Assembly: GCF_012926525.1 (NCBI RefSeq)
Contig: NZ_JABBNI010000015.1
Span: 1 to 64,000, forward strand
Origin: Clostridium muellerianum
Lineage (GTDB): Bacteria > Bacillota > Clostridia > Clostridiales > Clostridiaceae
DNA: 64,000 bases
Reading direction: 5' to 3'
The notes beneath the pieces were generated by a model, which was given only the letters and a program-made list of their open reading frames with translations, was not told the origin of the DNA and did not search any database. This document shows positions 8,677-16,088 of the stretch, piece after piece. Each line of letters begins with the position of its first letter. Positions within the stretch are counted from its first letter, which is position 1. The translations under genes were made by a program, and so were the position numbers.

Positions 8677-8785
8677 AAATTAGTAAAATGTATGCATACA
8701 CTTTAAAAACCAACCTGATATAGGGTTTAATAGCTTCTATATCTAAAGTTACAATATAAAAATAATGTGACGCAAAGGTACAGTG

Positions 8786-9039
8786 GAAGTTTGTATTTTA
8801 ACTTTTACTCCGTGATATATGATAAGTGTTTCATCACTGCTAAATGTTTCTAATTATTCTAAAGCTCAAAGTTTGTGAAAACCTAAGAACTTTGTCAAAC
8901 TCGGTTCCCTCAAACAAGACTAAAGTTCTAAGGCTTTCACAAACTTTTCTCTAAGAATAATAAGAAACAATTTAGCTAATGTGATGAAACACTTATCATA
9001 TATCACTACATAAAAGTTAAAATACAAACTAGTAACTTC
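8786..9039. repeat. Large palindromic element, family P1 copy 1
   Basis: About 250 bases fold into one long interrupted hairpin: 8788-8807 pairs with 9011-9030 over 20 bp, the next arm (from about 8813) forms a 24-bp perfect helix with its partner at about 8981-9004, and further stems continue inward to a small loop around 8905-8920. A second copy lies at 20309-20553 with compensatory changes. No ORF of note is inside. It sits between pdxS and rubrerythrin promoters, so orientation is undefined. Confidence 0.8.
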
Positions 9040-9147
9040 AAGCGTATACATATAATTAAATATCAATATTTATGGAGCTAGAAGTATTACTACCATAGGC
9101 GTGAGGTAAATTGTAGAAAAATATGAAAAGAATTTTAAAAAAAACTC

Positions 9148-9176
9148 TTGCAATCTAATAATGATTATTATATAAT
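9148..9176 (+). promoter_or_regulatory. Sigma-A promoter of rubrerythrin
   Basis: TTGCAA (9148-9153), a 17-base spacer and TATAAT (9171-9176) lie about 70 bases upstream of the rubrerythrin start. The spacer is almost filled by a 15-bp inverted repeat (see 9156-9170). Confidence 0.8.
9156..9170. promoter_or_regulatory. PerR/Fur-type box
   Basis: TAATAATGATTATTA is a perfect 7-1-7 inverted repeat, the form bound by Fur-family regulators, and differs from the Bacillus PerR consensus at few positions. It sits between -35 and -10 of a rubrerythrin gene. PerR repression of reverse rubrerythrin is known in Clostridium acetobutylicum, so PerR is the likeliest ligand. Confidence 0.65.
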
Positions 9177-9248
9177 AGTAAATGTAAAAGATATAAAAAA
9201 TAAAAATAAGTTGAAGATAAAAATTATTTTGAATTGGAGGAATTAGTA

Positions 9249-9794
9249 ATGAAAAAATTTGTTTGTTCAGTATGTGGATATGTTTATGAGGGGGAGGAAG
9301 CTCCAGAAGTATGTCCTCAATGTAAGGCTAAAAAAGATAAATTTGTTTTAAAAGTAGATGGAGAAATGTCTTGGGCTGATGAGCATAAAGTAGGTACTGC
9401 TAAAGATGTTGACCCTGAAGTTATAGAAGGTCTTAGAGCTAATTTTACTGGAGAATGTACAGAAGTTGGAATGTATTTAGCAATGAGTCGTCAAGCTGAT
9501 AGAGAAGGTTTCCCTGAAGTAGCTGAAGCTTATAAGAGAATAGCTTTTGAAGAAGCTGAGCATGCTGCAAAATTTGCAGAATTATTAGGTGAAGTTGTAG
9601 ATTCTAGCACAAAGAAAAACTTAGAAGCAAGAGTAGAAGCTGAGCATGGTGCATGTCAAGGTAAAAAGGATTTAGCTACTTTAGCTAAAAAATTAAATTA
9701 CGATGCAATTCATGATACAGTTCATGAAATGTGTAAAGATGAAGCTAGACATGGAATGGCATTTAAAGGATTATTAAATAGATATTTTAAATAA
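9249..9794 (+). CDS. Reverse rubrerythrin (N-terminal rubredoxin domain)
   Basis: The ATG at 9249 follows GGAGG by 8 bases. The 181-residue protein starts with a rubredoxin-like iron site (C6-x2-C9 and C22-x2-C25), followed by a ferritin-like four-helix domain with E-x2-H motifs (EEAEHAAKF near the middle and DEARHG at the end). This inverted domain order, rubredoxin first, defines reverse rubrerythrin, an NADH-linked peroxide/oxygen reductase used by clostridia in oxidative stress. Regulation by a PerR-type repressor is suggested by the box in its promoter. The gene is monocistronic with its own terminator. Confidence 0.93.
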   Translation: MKKFVCSVCGYVYEGEEAPEVCPQCKAKKDKFVLKVDGEMSWADEHKVGTAKDVDPEVIEGLRANFTGECTEVGMYLAMSRQADREGFPEVAEAYKRIAFEEAEHAAKFAELLGEVVDSSTKKNLEARVEAEHGACQGKKDLATLAKKLNYDAIHDTVHEMCKDEARHGMAFKGLLNRYFK

Positions 9795-9825
9795 AAAAAG
9801 ACCATCATCTCTATTTAAATAGATG

Positions 9826-9857
9826 CCTGTATCTGAAATATGATACAGGTTTTTTTA
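9826..9857 (+). terminator. Rho-independent terminator of rubrerythrin
   Basis: An 8-bp stem (CCTGTATC 9826-9833 with GATACAGG 9842-9849) is followed by eight T residues. Confidence 0.8.
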
Positions 9858-10090
9858 TTTATCATTTTATATAGTTTTTTATTATAACAAAGTAAAAATT
9901 TTATGCAGAATATATACAAAATTAATGATTAAATGTATATTGTATTAATTCATAAATAAACACGTAAATGTTAAGGAATATCTATGTGTAAACATATACA
10001 AAGTGTTGACAAGTAAGATACACAGCTTTTTAGTACAAATCTAAGTGTAATTTTATGCTATAAATGAGAATAAAAAATATTAAAAAAACA

Positions 10091-10119
10091 TTGCATAATT
10101 ATAATTAAAGATGTATAAT
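10091..10119 (+). promoter_or_regulatory. Sigma-A promoter upstream of amino-acid ABC transporter
   Basis: TTGCAT (10091-10096), 17-base spacer, TATAAT (10114-10119). It precedes a short ORF at 10173 and the permease at 10320. The stretch 9858-10090 before it holds nothing else recognisable. Confidence 0.7.
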
Positions 10120-10172
10120 TATTACATCAATCTAAGGAGTAAAAAAGTTTAATTAAAAAAGGGGAGAAAGGT

Positions 10173-10244
10173 ATGGAAAGGTTAAGAAAATCAGAGGAAT
10201 TTATGATGTCAGTAATTTTGATTAATGAATTGTTAAGGGGATAG
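10173..10244 (+). CDS. Short ORF (23 aa) in transporter leader
   Basis: ATG at 10173 follows GGGGAG by 7 bases, and the frame encodes MERLRKSEEFMMSVILINEL-LRG then stops. It lies between the promoter at 10091 and the permease. It could be a leader peptide, or the remnant of a deleted gene such as the missing substrate-binding protein. The spacing and ribosome binding site are good; the coding reality is uncertain. Confidence 0.35.
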   Translation: MERLRKSEEFMMSVILINELLRG

Positions 10245-10319
10245 AAAATAAATTAAAAGACAATGAAAAACATTATTTTTATTGTACTATAGTTAAAAAT
10301 TTGAATTGGAGTGAAAGTA

Positions 10320-10967
10320 TTGGATACAGGAATAATAATAAAAGTATTACCCCTACTTTTAAAGGGAAGTGTAATGACAATAGAACTTACTGTCATTGCA
10401 TTAATTACAGGAACAGTACTTGGAATATTTTTAGCACTTTTAAAGCTTTCTAAAAATGCAGTGTTTAGAATAATATCAAGTTTATATACATGGATATTTA
10501 GAGGAACTCCTCTTCTTTTACAATTATTTTTCTTTTATTATGGTTTACCTTTTATAGGAATAGAACTAACACCCTTTGGAGCAGCATCAATAGGATTAAG
10601 TTTAAATTGTGGTGCTTATATGGCAGAAATAATAAGGGGTGGAATTCAATCTATAGATAAAGGTCAGTTTGAAGCAGCAAAGGCTCTAGGATTTACTTAT
10701 GGTGATACTATGAGAAAGATAATATTACCACAAACTTTTAAGGTAATAATACCACCTGTAGGAAATGAGTTTATAGCAATGTTAAAGGATACTTCATTAG
10801 TATCAACTATTGCTATGGTAGAGCTTATGAGATCTGCACAACAGATATATGCAAGTACTTTTAAACCTATAGAAGTATTTTTTACAGCGGGCGTTTTATA
10901 TCTCTTATTAACTACTATATTTACAGGTGCATTTGGAATATTTGAAAAGAAACTTTCTGTTTATTAA
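10320..10967 (+). CDS. Amino-acid ABC transporter permease (His/Glu/Arg/opine family)
   Basis: TTG at 10320 is preferred because GGAG ends 8 bases upstream; a GTG at 10311 overlaps that site. The ~215-residue protein has five membrane segments and the family signature for polar amino-acid permeases: [20 protein letters not shown] at the start, [12 protein letters not shown], then the EAA loop [20 protein letters not shown]. It would form the channel with the ATPase encoded 19 bases downstream. No substrate-binding protein gene is adjacent, which is unusual for this class. The substrate is unknown; cystine and glutamine-type transporters are the closest in form. Confidence 0.9.
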   Translation: MDTGIIIKVLPLLLKGSVMTIELTVIALITGTVLGIFLALLKLSKNAVFRIISSLYTWIFRGTPLLLQLFFFYYGLPFIGIELTPFGAASIGLSLNCGAYMAEIIRGGIQSIDKGQFEAAKALGFTYGDTMRKIILPQTFKVIIPPVGNEFIAMLKDTSLVSTIAMVELMRSAQQIYASTFKPIEVFFTAGVLYLLLTTIFTGAFGIFEKKLSVY

Positions 10968-10986
10968 TAATAAAGGAGAAATTTTT

Positions 10987-11763
10987 ATGGAAAATATAAT
11001 CGGAAACAATTGTATAGATTTTAATGCTAAAAATCTTATGATAGAAGCTACAAATTTAACTAAGAAATTTAATGATTTAGTTGTATTTGAAAACTTAAAT
11101 GTTAATGTGGCAAAAGGAGAGGTTTTAGTTGTAATAGGACCTTCTGGATCAGGTAAAAGTACGTTCCTAAGATGTCTTAATCATCTTGAAGAAATAGATG
11201 GTGGCAAAGTAGTAATTGAAGGTGAAGAATTAAATTCAAAGGATAAAAAGCTTATAAGAAGAATAACTACAAAAATGGGTATGGTTTTTCAAAATTTTAA
11301 CTTATTTCCACATATGACAGCCATACAAAACGTAATGGAAGCACCAATTATGGTGAAAAAAGAAAATAAGAGTGAGGTTTTGGAAAGAGCTAAGAAGCTT
11401 CTTGAAAAAGTTGGACTTTCAGACAAAGTGGATTATTATCCATCAAAGCTTTCTGGTGGACAGAAACAAAGGGTTGCCATAGCAAGAGCACTTGCTATGA
11501 AGCCAGATATAATGCTTTTCGATGAACCTACATCTGCATTAGATCCTGAACTTGTTGGAGAAGTTTTAAGTGTAATGAAGGATCTAGCTAAAGAAGGAAT
11601 GACTATGGTAGTTGTAACTCATGAAATGGGTTTTGCTAAAGAGGTTGCAGATAGAGTTATATTTATGGATGGTGGAAAAATTGTAGAACAGGGACCACCA
11701 GATCAAATATTTTCTCATCCAAAGGAACAGAGAACTAAAGCATTTTTAGAAAAAGTACTTTAA
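10987..11763 (+). CDS. Amino-acid ABC transporter ATP-binding protein (GlnQ/TcyC type)
   Basis: ATG at 10987 follows AAAGGAG by 9 bases; an upstream in-frame ATG at 10927 is inside the permease gene and rejected. The product has 258 residues with Walker [10 protein letters not shown] at 51-59, a Q-loop in [13 protein letters not shown], signature [16 protein letters not shown], Walker [12 protein letters not shown] and the H-loop [10 protein letters not shown]. The N-terminal ~17 residues are an extension beyond the usual start. It is the motor for the adjacent permease. Confidence 0.93.
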   Translation: MENIIGNNCIDFNAKNLMIEATNLTKKFNDLVVFENLNVNVAKGEVLVVIGPSGSGKSTFLRCLNHLEEIDGGKVVIEGEELNSKDKKLIRRITTKMGMVFQNFNLFPHMTAIQNVMEAPIMVKKENKSEVLERAKKLLEKVGLSDKVDYYPSKLSGGQKQRVAIARALAMKPDIMLFDEPTSALDPELVGEVLSVMKDLAKEGMTMVVVTHEMGFAKEVADRVIFMDGGKIVEQGPPDQIFSHPKEQRTKAFLEKVL

Positions 11764-11777
11764 AAAATTAGTGTAAA

Positions 11778-11813
11778 GTAAGTGTCAGCTGCAGACAACG
11801 AAGTTGGCACTTA
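11778..11813 (+). terminator. Weak hairpin after ABC transporter
   Basis: A 12-bp stem with two G-T pairs (about 11778-11789 with 11802-11813) follows the ATPase stop. It lacks a good T run. Confidence 0.4.
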
Positions 11814-11854
11814 TTTATAAAATTAAGTGTTTGAAAAATAAAAATATCAAGTGA

Positions 11855-12031
11855 TTCTTAGACTCAGGTGGAGTTTTCTTGTGAGGAATACCTCTTACCA
11901 GAGCAGAGCTCGTAAAATGCTATTTAGGCATTTTACCCATCTGAGTCTTAGAAGAACTTATCCAGGCGCGTAGCAGTGCTTATTCCCCACTTAAAGAAGA
12001 TGGGGTATTAGCAATGGTAGCGATCGGATAA
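11855..12031. repeat. Structured intergenic element before argG
   Basis: Two nested folds are seen. 11855-11867 pairs with 11941-11953 (one mismatch), enclosing a GAGG-AATA-CCTC hairpin and a 9-bp GTAAAATGC/GCATTTTAC hairpin. Then TTATCC at 11958-11963 pairs with GGATAA at 12026-12031 around an imperfect stem capped by CCCCA/TGGGG. It could be the argG leader or a dispersed palindromic element; no T-box specifier or AGGGTGG motif was found. It is not a known riboswitch to me. Confidence 0.55.
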
Positions 12032-12094
12032 AAATGATTTGTACTAAAAATAATGTTATAAATTATCAATGCGGAAAGACGGAGGTATTTTTTT

Positions 12095-13300
12095 ATGAAA
12101 GATAAAGTTATATTAGCATATTCAGGTGGATTAGATACATCAATAATAATTCCTTGGCTTAAAGAAAACTATGATTTGGACGTTATTGCAGCATGCATGA
12201 ATGTTGGCCAGGGTGATGATATGAAAGAAGTTGAAGCAAAGGCTATAAGAACTGGAGCTTCAAAGGTATATATAGAAGATTTAATTGAAGAGTTTGTAAC
12301 TGATTATTTATTTAAGGGTATAAAAGCAGGAGCTTTATACGAAGAAAAATATATGCTTGGAACTTCTTTTGCAAGACCTTTAATGGCAAAAAGATTGGTT
12401 GAAATAGCACATATGGAAGGAGCAAAATATATAGCACATGGATGCACTGGAAAAGGAAATGACCAGGTGCGTTTTGAAATTGGTATAGCAGCATTTGATC
12501 CTACAATAAAGGTAATTGCACCATGGAGAATATGGGATATAAAATCAAGAGAAGATGCAATAGATTATGCTAATGCCAAAGGGGTAGAAGTGCCAGTAAC
12601 TAAGGAAAAAATATATTCAAGGGATAGAAATTTGTGGCATTTAAGTCATGAAGGTGGAGAATTAGAAGATCCTAAAAATGAACATAATCAGGGAATGTAT
12701 CTTATGACAACACCACCAGAAAAGGCAAAGGATGAAGTTACTTATATAGAGTTGTATTTTGAACAAGGAATAGCTAAGAAATTAAATGGTAAAGATATAG
12801 CTCCAGTTGAATTATTAGAGACATTAAATAAAATAGGTGGAGAAAATGGAATAGGAATAATTGATATAGTAGAAAATAGATTAGTAGGAATGAAATCAAG
12901 AGGAATATACGAAACTCCAGGTGGAACAATTCTTTATTCAGCACATAAAGAATTAGAACGATTAACTCTTGATAAACCTACATTCCATTACAAACAAACT
13001 ATAGCTCAAAAATATGGAGAATTAGTGTATGATGGTTTATGGTTTACTCCATTAAAAGAAGCATTAGATGCTTTTGTAGATGTAACACAGAAAAATGTAA
13101 CAGGTTCAGTAAAATTAAAATTATATAAAGGAAACATAATGGTAGCTGGAGTAGATGCACCATATGCACTTTATGATGAAAGTATATCTTCTTTTGGTGC
13201 AAGTGAATTATATAGTCACAAAGATGCAGAAGGTTTTATAAATTTATTCGGGCTTCCAAGTAAAATACAATCTATGACTAACAAGAAGAAGGTAAAATAA
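12095..13300 (+). CDS. argG: Argininosuccinate synthase
   Basis: This 401-residue enzyme joins citrulline and aspartate using ATP in arginine synthesis. The PP-loop AYSGGLDTS is at residues 8-16, and the family stretches [27 protein letters not shown] and [20 protein letters not shown] are present. Length is typical. A GGAGG site is 9 bases before the ATG. argH begins 2 bases after the stop, so they are co-transcribed. An unusual structured segment (11855-12031) lies directly upstream and may be part of its leader. Confidence 0.97.
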   Translation: MKDKVILAYSGGLDTSIIIPWLKENYDLDVIAACMNVGQGDDMKEVEAKAIRTGASKVYIEDLIEEFVTDYLFKGIKAGALYEEKYMLGTSFARPLMAKRLVEIAHMEGAKYIAHGCTGKGNDQVRFEIGIAAFDPTIKVIAPWRIWDIKSREDAIDYANAKGVEVPVTKEKIYSRDRNLWHLSHEGGELEDPKNEHNQGMYLMTTPPEKAKDEVTYIELYFEQGIAKKLNGKDIAPVELLETLNKIGGENGIGIIDIVENRLVGMKSRGIYETPGGTILYSAHKELERLTLDKPTFHYKQTIAQKYGELVYDGLWFTPLKEALDAFVDVTQKNVTGSVKLKLYKGNIMVAGVDAPYALYDESISSFGASELYSHKDAEGFINLFGLPSKIQSMTNKKKVK

Positions 13301-13302
13301 TT

Positions 13303-14619
13303 ATGAAACTTTGGGGTGGCAGATTTAAAAAAGCTGAAAATAAACTTATGGAAGATTTCAATAGTTCTTTAAGTTTTGATAGAAGACTTTATTATGAAGA
13401 TATACAGGGAAGCAAAGCACATGTTGAAATGCTTGCAAAATGCGGCATATTAACAAAGGAAGAAAAAGAAAATATAAGAAATGGATTAGATTTAATACTT
13501 TCAGATATAGAAAATGATGTACTTCAATTAGAAGGTGATTATGAAGATATTCACAGTTTTGTGGAAACCAACTTAATAGAAAGAATAGGTCAAGTTGGCA
13601 AAAAACTTCATACTTCAAGAAGTAGAAATGACCAAGTGGCTGTGGATTTAAGACTTTATGCAAAGAAAAAAGCTTTTGAGGTTATAGAAAACATAGATGA
13701 GCTTAAGAATGTAATAGTAAAACTTGGAGAAGAAAATAACTTTTTAATGCCAGGATATACTCATCTTCAAAGAGCTCAGGTAGTAACCTTTAAGCATCAT
13801 ATTATGGCTTACTATAATATGTTATCTAGAGATAAAAAAAGGGTTCAAAATGCTATAGAAATTATGGATGAAAGTCCTCTTGGATGCTGTGCTTTAGCTG
13901 GAACTACATACAATATAGATAGAAGCTTTACAGCTAAAGAATTAGGGTTTAAAAAACCAGTAGATAACTTTTTAGATGGAGTAAGCGATAGGGATTATAT
14001 CATAGAACTTTTATCCTGTTTTTCCATAATCATGATGCACTTAAGTCGTTTAAGTGAGGAATTAATCTTATGGAGTAGTAAAGAATTTGACTTTATTTTG
14101 ATAGATGATGAATTTTCAACAGGAAGCAGTATAATGCCTCAAAAGAAAAATCCAGATGCTGCAGAACTCATAAGAGGCAAAACAGGGAGAGTATACGGAT
14201 CGCTCATGTCACTGCTTACCACTATGAAGGGCATTCCCCTTGCCTATAATAAAGATATGCAGGAAGATAAAGAACAGTTTTTTAACTCCTTAGACACAAT
14301 ATTAAGCTGTTTGAAGATAATGAGCGGTATGCTTTCCACCTTAAAGGTTAAAAAGGAAAATACTTTTAATGCAGTAAAAAAAGGCTTTTTGAATGCTACA
14401 GAGGCAGCAGATTATCTTGTAAACAAGGGTATGGCATTTAGAGATGCTCATAAGGTAATAGGCGAAATAGTACTTTACTGTGAAGAAAAAGGTAAACCTA
14501 TAGAAGATATTAATTTAAAAGAATTGAAAAATTTTAGTCAATTATTTGAAGATGATGTTTATCAATTCATAGACTATGAAAATACTTTAAGCAGGGGAAT
14601 TAAAACAGAGTTAAAATAA
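13303..14619 (+). CDS. argH: Argininosuccinate lyase
   Basis: This 438-residue member of the fumarase/aspartase superfamily splits argininosuccinate to arginine and fumarate. The signature GSSIMPQKKNPD lies at 274-285 with the catalytic serine, TSRSRND at about 104-110, and PGYTHLQRAQ at 150-159 contains the catalytic histidine. It follows argG by 2 bases, completing citrulline-to-arginine conversion. The ribosome binding site lies within the end of argG (AAGAAGGT). Confidence 0.97.
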   Translation: MKLWGGRFKKAENKLMEDFNSSLSFDRRLYYEDIQGSKAHVEMLAKCGILTKEEKENIRNGLDLILSDIENDVLQLEGDYEDIHSFVETNLIERIGQVGKKLHTSRSRNDQVAVDLRLYAKKKAFEVIENIDELKNVIVKLGEENNFLMPGYTHLQRAQVVTFKHHIMAYYNMLSRDKKRVQNAIEIMDESPLGCCALAGTTYNIDRSFTAKELGFKKPVDNFLDGVSDRDYIIELLSCFSIIMMHLSRLSEELILWSSKEFDFILIDDEFSTGSSIMPQKKNPDAAELIRGKTGRVYGSLMSLLTTMKGIPLAYNKDMQEDKEQFFNSLDTILSCLKIMSGMLSTLKVKKENTFNAVKKGFLNATEAADYLVNKGMAFRDAHKVIGEIVLYCEEKGKPIEDINLKELKNFSQLFEDDVYQFIDYENTLSRGIKTELK

Positions 14620-14621
14620 TA

Positions 14622-14783
14622 AGGCATATTCAAAAAAATAACAAGTCAGTATGTTAGTATATTTTGCGTCATACTGCGTCAACAGAACCCTTTGATAGAA
14701 CAACTATCAGCGGAACCTGTTTCCTTATCCATCGCAAAATATACTAACATCTTTGACTTGCTACTTTCTTTCATATGCCTAAT
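14622..14783. repeat. Palindromic element, family P2 copy 1
   Basis: A ~160-base palindrome. AGGCATAT at the left end pairs with ATATGCCT at the right, ACAAGTCA with TGACTTG, and an 18-bp perfect stem (ATGTTAGTATATTTTGCG with its complement) lies further in. The outer sequence recurs at 54687 and, abbreviated, at 776-845. Confidence 0.7.
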
Positions 14784-14857
14784 TAAGAAAATGAAAAGTT
14801 GTTTTAAATTTTTAATGAAATACTTTTTTACTCAGTAAAATAAAGAATATATCTAAG

Positions 14858-14901
14858 AAAAGCTATGAAATTAGAGTACTAAACCTAGTTTCATAGCTTT
14901 T
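14858..14901. terminator. Bidirectional terminator between argH and DUF378 gene
   Basis: A 17-bp stem (14858-14874 with 14885-14901, one wobble) has A/T runs on both sides, so it can end argGH transcription on the plus strand and the DUF378 gene on the minus strand. Confidence 0.7.
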
Positions 14902-14951
14902 AAATTTAAAATGAAATTTATATTATTATTTTCGCAAAGCATATTTTCATG

Positions 14952-15179
14952 TTATTTAACATCATGTCTGTCTCTGTTAACATCTCTGTCTCTATCTCTA
15001 CCAAAGAAAGAAAAAGCATATAAACCAGCAATACCAACAAGAGCATATATAACTCTAGTAAAGCTGGACATTGTTCCAAATATCATAGCAACTAAATCGA
15101 AGTTAAAGAATCCAATTAATCCCCAGTTTAGGGCACCTATGATAACTAGTATTAGTGCAATAGCATCCAATGTTCTCAT
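14952..15179 (-). CDS. DUF378 family small membrane protein
   Basis: This 75-residue protein has two membrane segments (about 5-28 and 38-58) and a polar, arginine/aspartate-rich tail (GRDRDRDVNRDRHD). The pattern DAIALILVIIGALNWGLIGF is typical of DUF378 (YuzA-like) proteins of Firmicutes, whose function is unknown. AAGGAG lies 7 bases before the ATG on the minus strand. It stands alone between the argGH terminator and the Lrp-type gene. Confidence 0.85.
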   Translation of the reverse strand: MRTLDAIALILVIIGALNWGLIGFFNFDLVAMIFGTMSSFTRVIYALVGIAGLYAFSFFGRDRDRDVNRDRHDVK

Positions 15180-15250
15180 AATTACATCTCCTTTATAATT
15201 TTATATAATGTTATTATTCGCATATTTTTAAAAATTATAAGTAATAAAAA

Positions 15251-15276
15251 AACAGGGAAAAAATTTCCCCTGTTCT
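15251..15276 (-). terminator. Terminator of the Lrp-type regulator gene
   Basis: On the minus strand a hairpin AACAGGGG-AAA...TTTCCCTGTT is followed by seven T residues. Confidence 0.75.
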
Positions 15277-15758
15277 TATTCTTTATTTATAATATTTAAT
15301 TCAATATTCCTATCAATAGGTTGAAATAAAGAAATAAAAGTATTTGTTCTTTGAATACCCTTAACTTTTTGAATTTTAGTCATCAGTAAGTTTTGAAGAT
15401 CTGCTATATTTTTACAAATAACTTTCATGAATATGGAATATTCTCCTGTTGTATAATGAAGTTCAACAATTTCTTTTATAAGTTTTAAGTCATCTAATGC
15501 ATCATTAAAGGTTTGAGCTTTATCTAAATATATACCTATAAAACAACAAACATCATAACCAAGCTTTGAATTATCGACAATCAGCTTAGTGCCTTTAATT
15601 ATTTGGAGGTCTTCCATTTTCTTCATTCTCACGTGAATGGTTCCGCCGCTTACATGACATTGTCTAGCTATTTCTAGAAATGGAGTTCTAGAATCTTTTA
15701 TAAGAATATCCAATATTTGAAGATCTAATTCGTCTAATCCGTTAACCTTTAAATTCAT
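15276..15758 (-). CDS. Lrp/AsnC family transcriptional regulator
   Basis: The ATG at 15758 is chosen because AAAGGAG ends 8 bases before it. The 160-residue product has an N-terminal winged helix-turn-helix (LDELDLQILDILIKDSRTPF, then IARQCHVSGGTIHVRMKKME) and a C-terminal RAM/AsnC effector domain. The effector domain carries the usual ligand-loop context around TTGEYSIFMKV. Such proteins sense amino acids and form octamers. It is divergent from the large BTAD regulator of the hut region and near argGH; targets are unknown. Confidence 0.9.
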   Translation of the reverse strand: MNLKVNGLDELDLQILDILIKDSRTPFLEIARQCHVSGGTIHVRMKKMEDLQIIKGTKLIVDNSKLGYDVCCFIGIYLDKAQTFNDALDDLKLIKEIVELHYTTGEYSIFMKVICKNIADLQNLLMTKIQKVKGIQRTNTFISLFQPIDRNIELNIINKE

Positions 15759-15915
15759 TGGTATCACTCCTTTTATAATTAGTTTAATAAGTAATTTATA
15801 ACAAAAACATAGTAATTAAATATTATACAGATAATAAAAATATTAGCCAACTAATATTATAGCAGAAAAAATTGTTAAATTGATAACTTAAAACGATAAC
15901 AAAAAAACAATTTTT

Positions 15916-15944
15916 TTGAAAGTTGATATACAGATTATTAAAAT
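15916..15944 (+). promoter_or_regulatory. Candidate promoter of the BTAD regulator
   Basis: TTGAAA (15916-15921), 17-base spacer, TAAAAT (15939-15944), leaving a leader of ~140 bases before the start at 16089. The rest of 15759-15915 is AT-rich spacer with the minus-strand Lrp promoter presumably within it. Confidence 0.45.
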
Positions 15945-16088
15945 GATGTTACTGGTGATTTTTTATGTATTACACAAACATTGATGGTTTTAAGTAGCAT
16001 TTGAATAAGTTGTTTAAAATTGACAAAAAAATTTGCAATATTTATAATAAGTGTAGAATATGTAAAGTGCGATTTAAGAGGTGATGGT

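Noticed and set aside
11855-12031. T-box leader for argG
   Set aside because: No AGGGTGGTACCGCG-type antiterminator motif and no terminator before the start codon.
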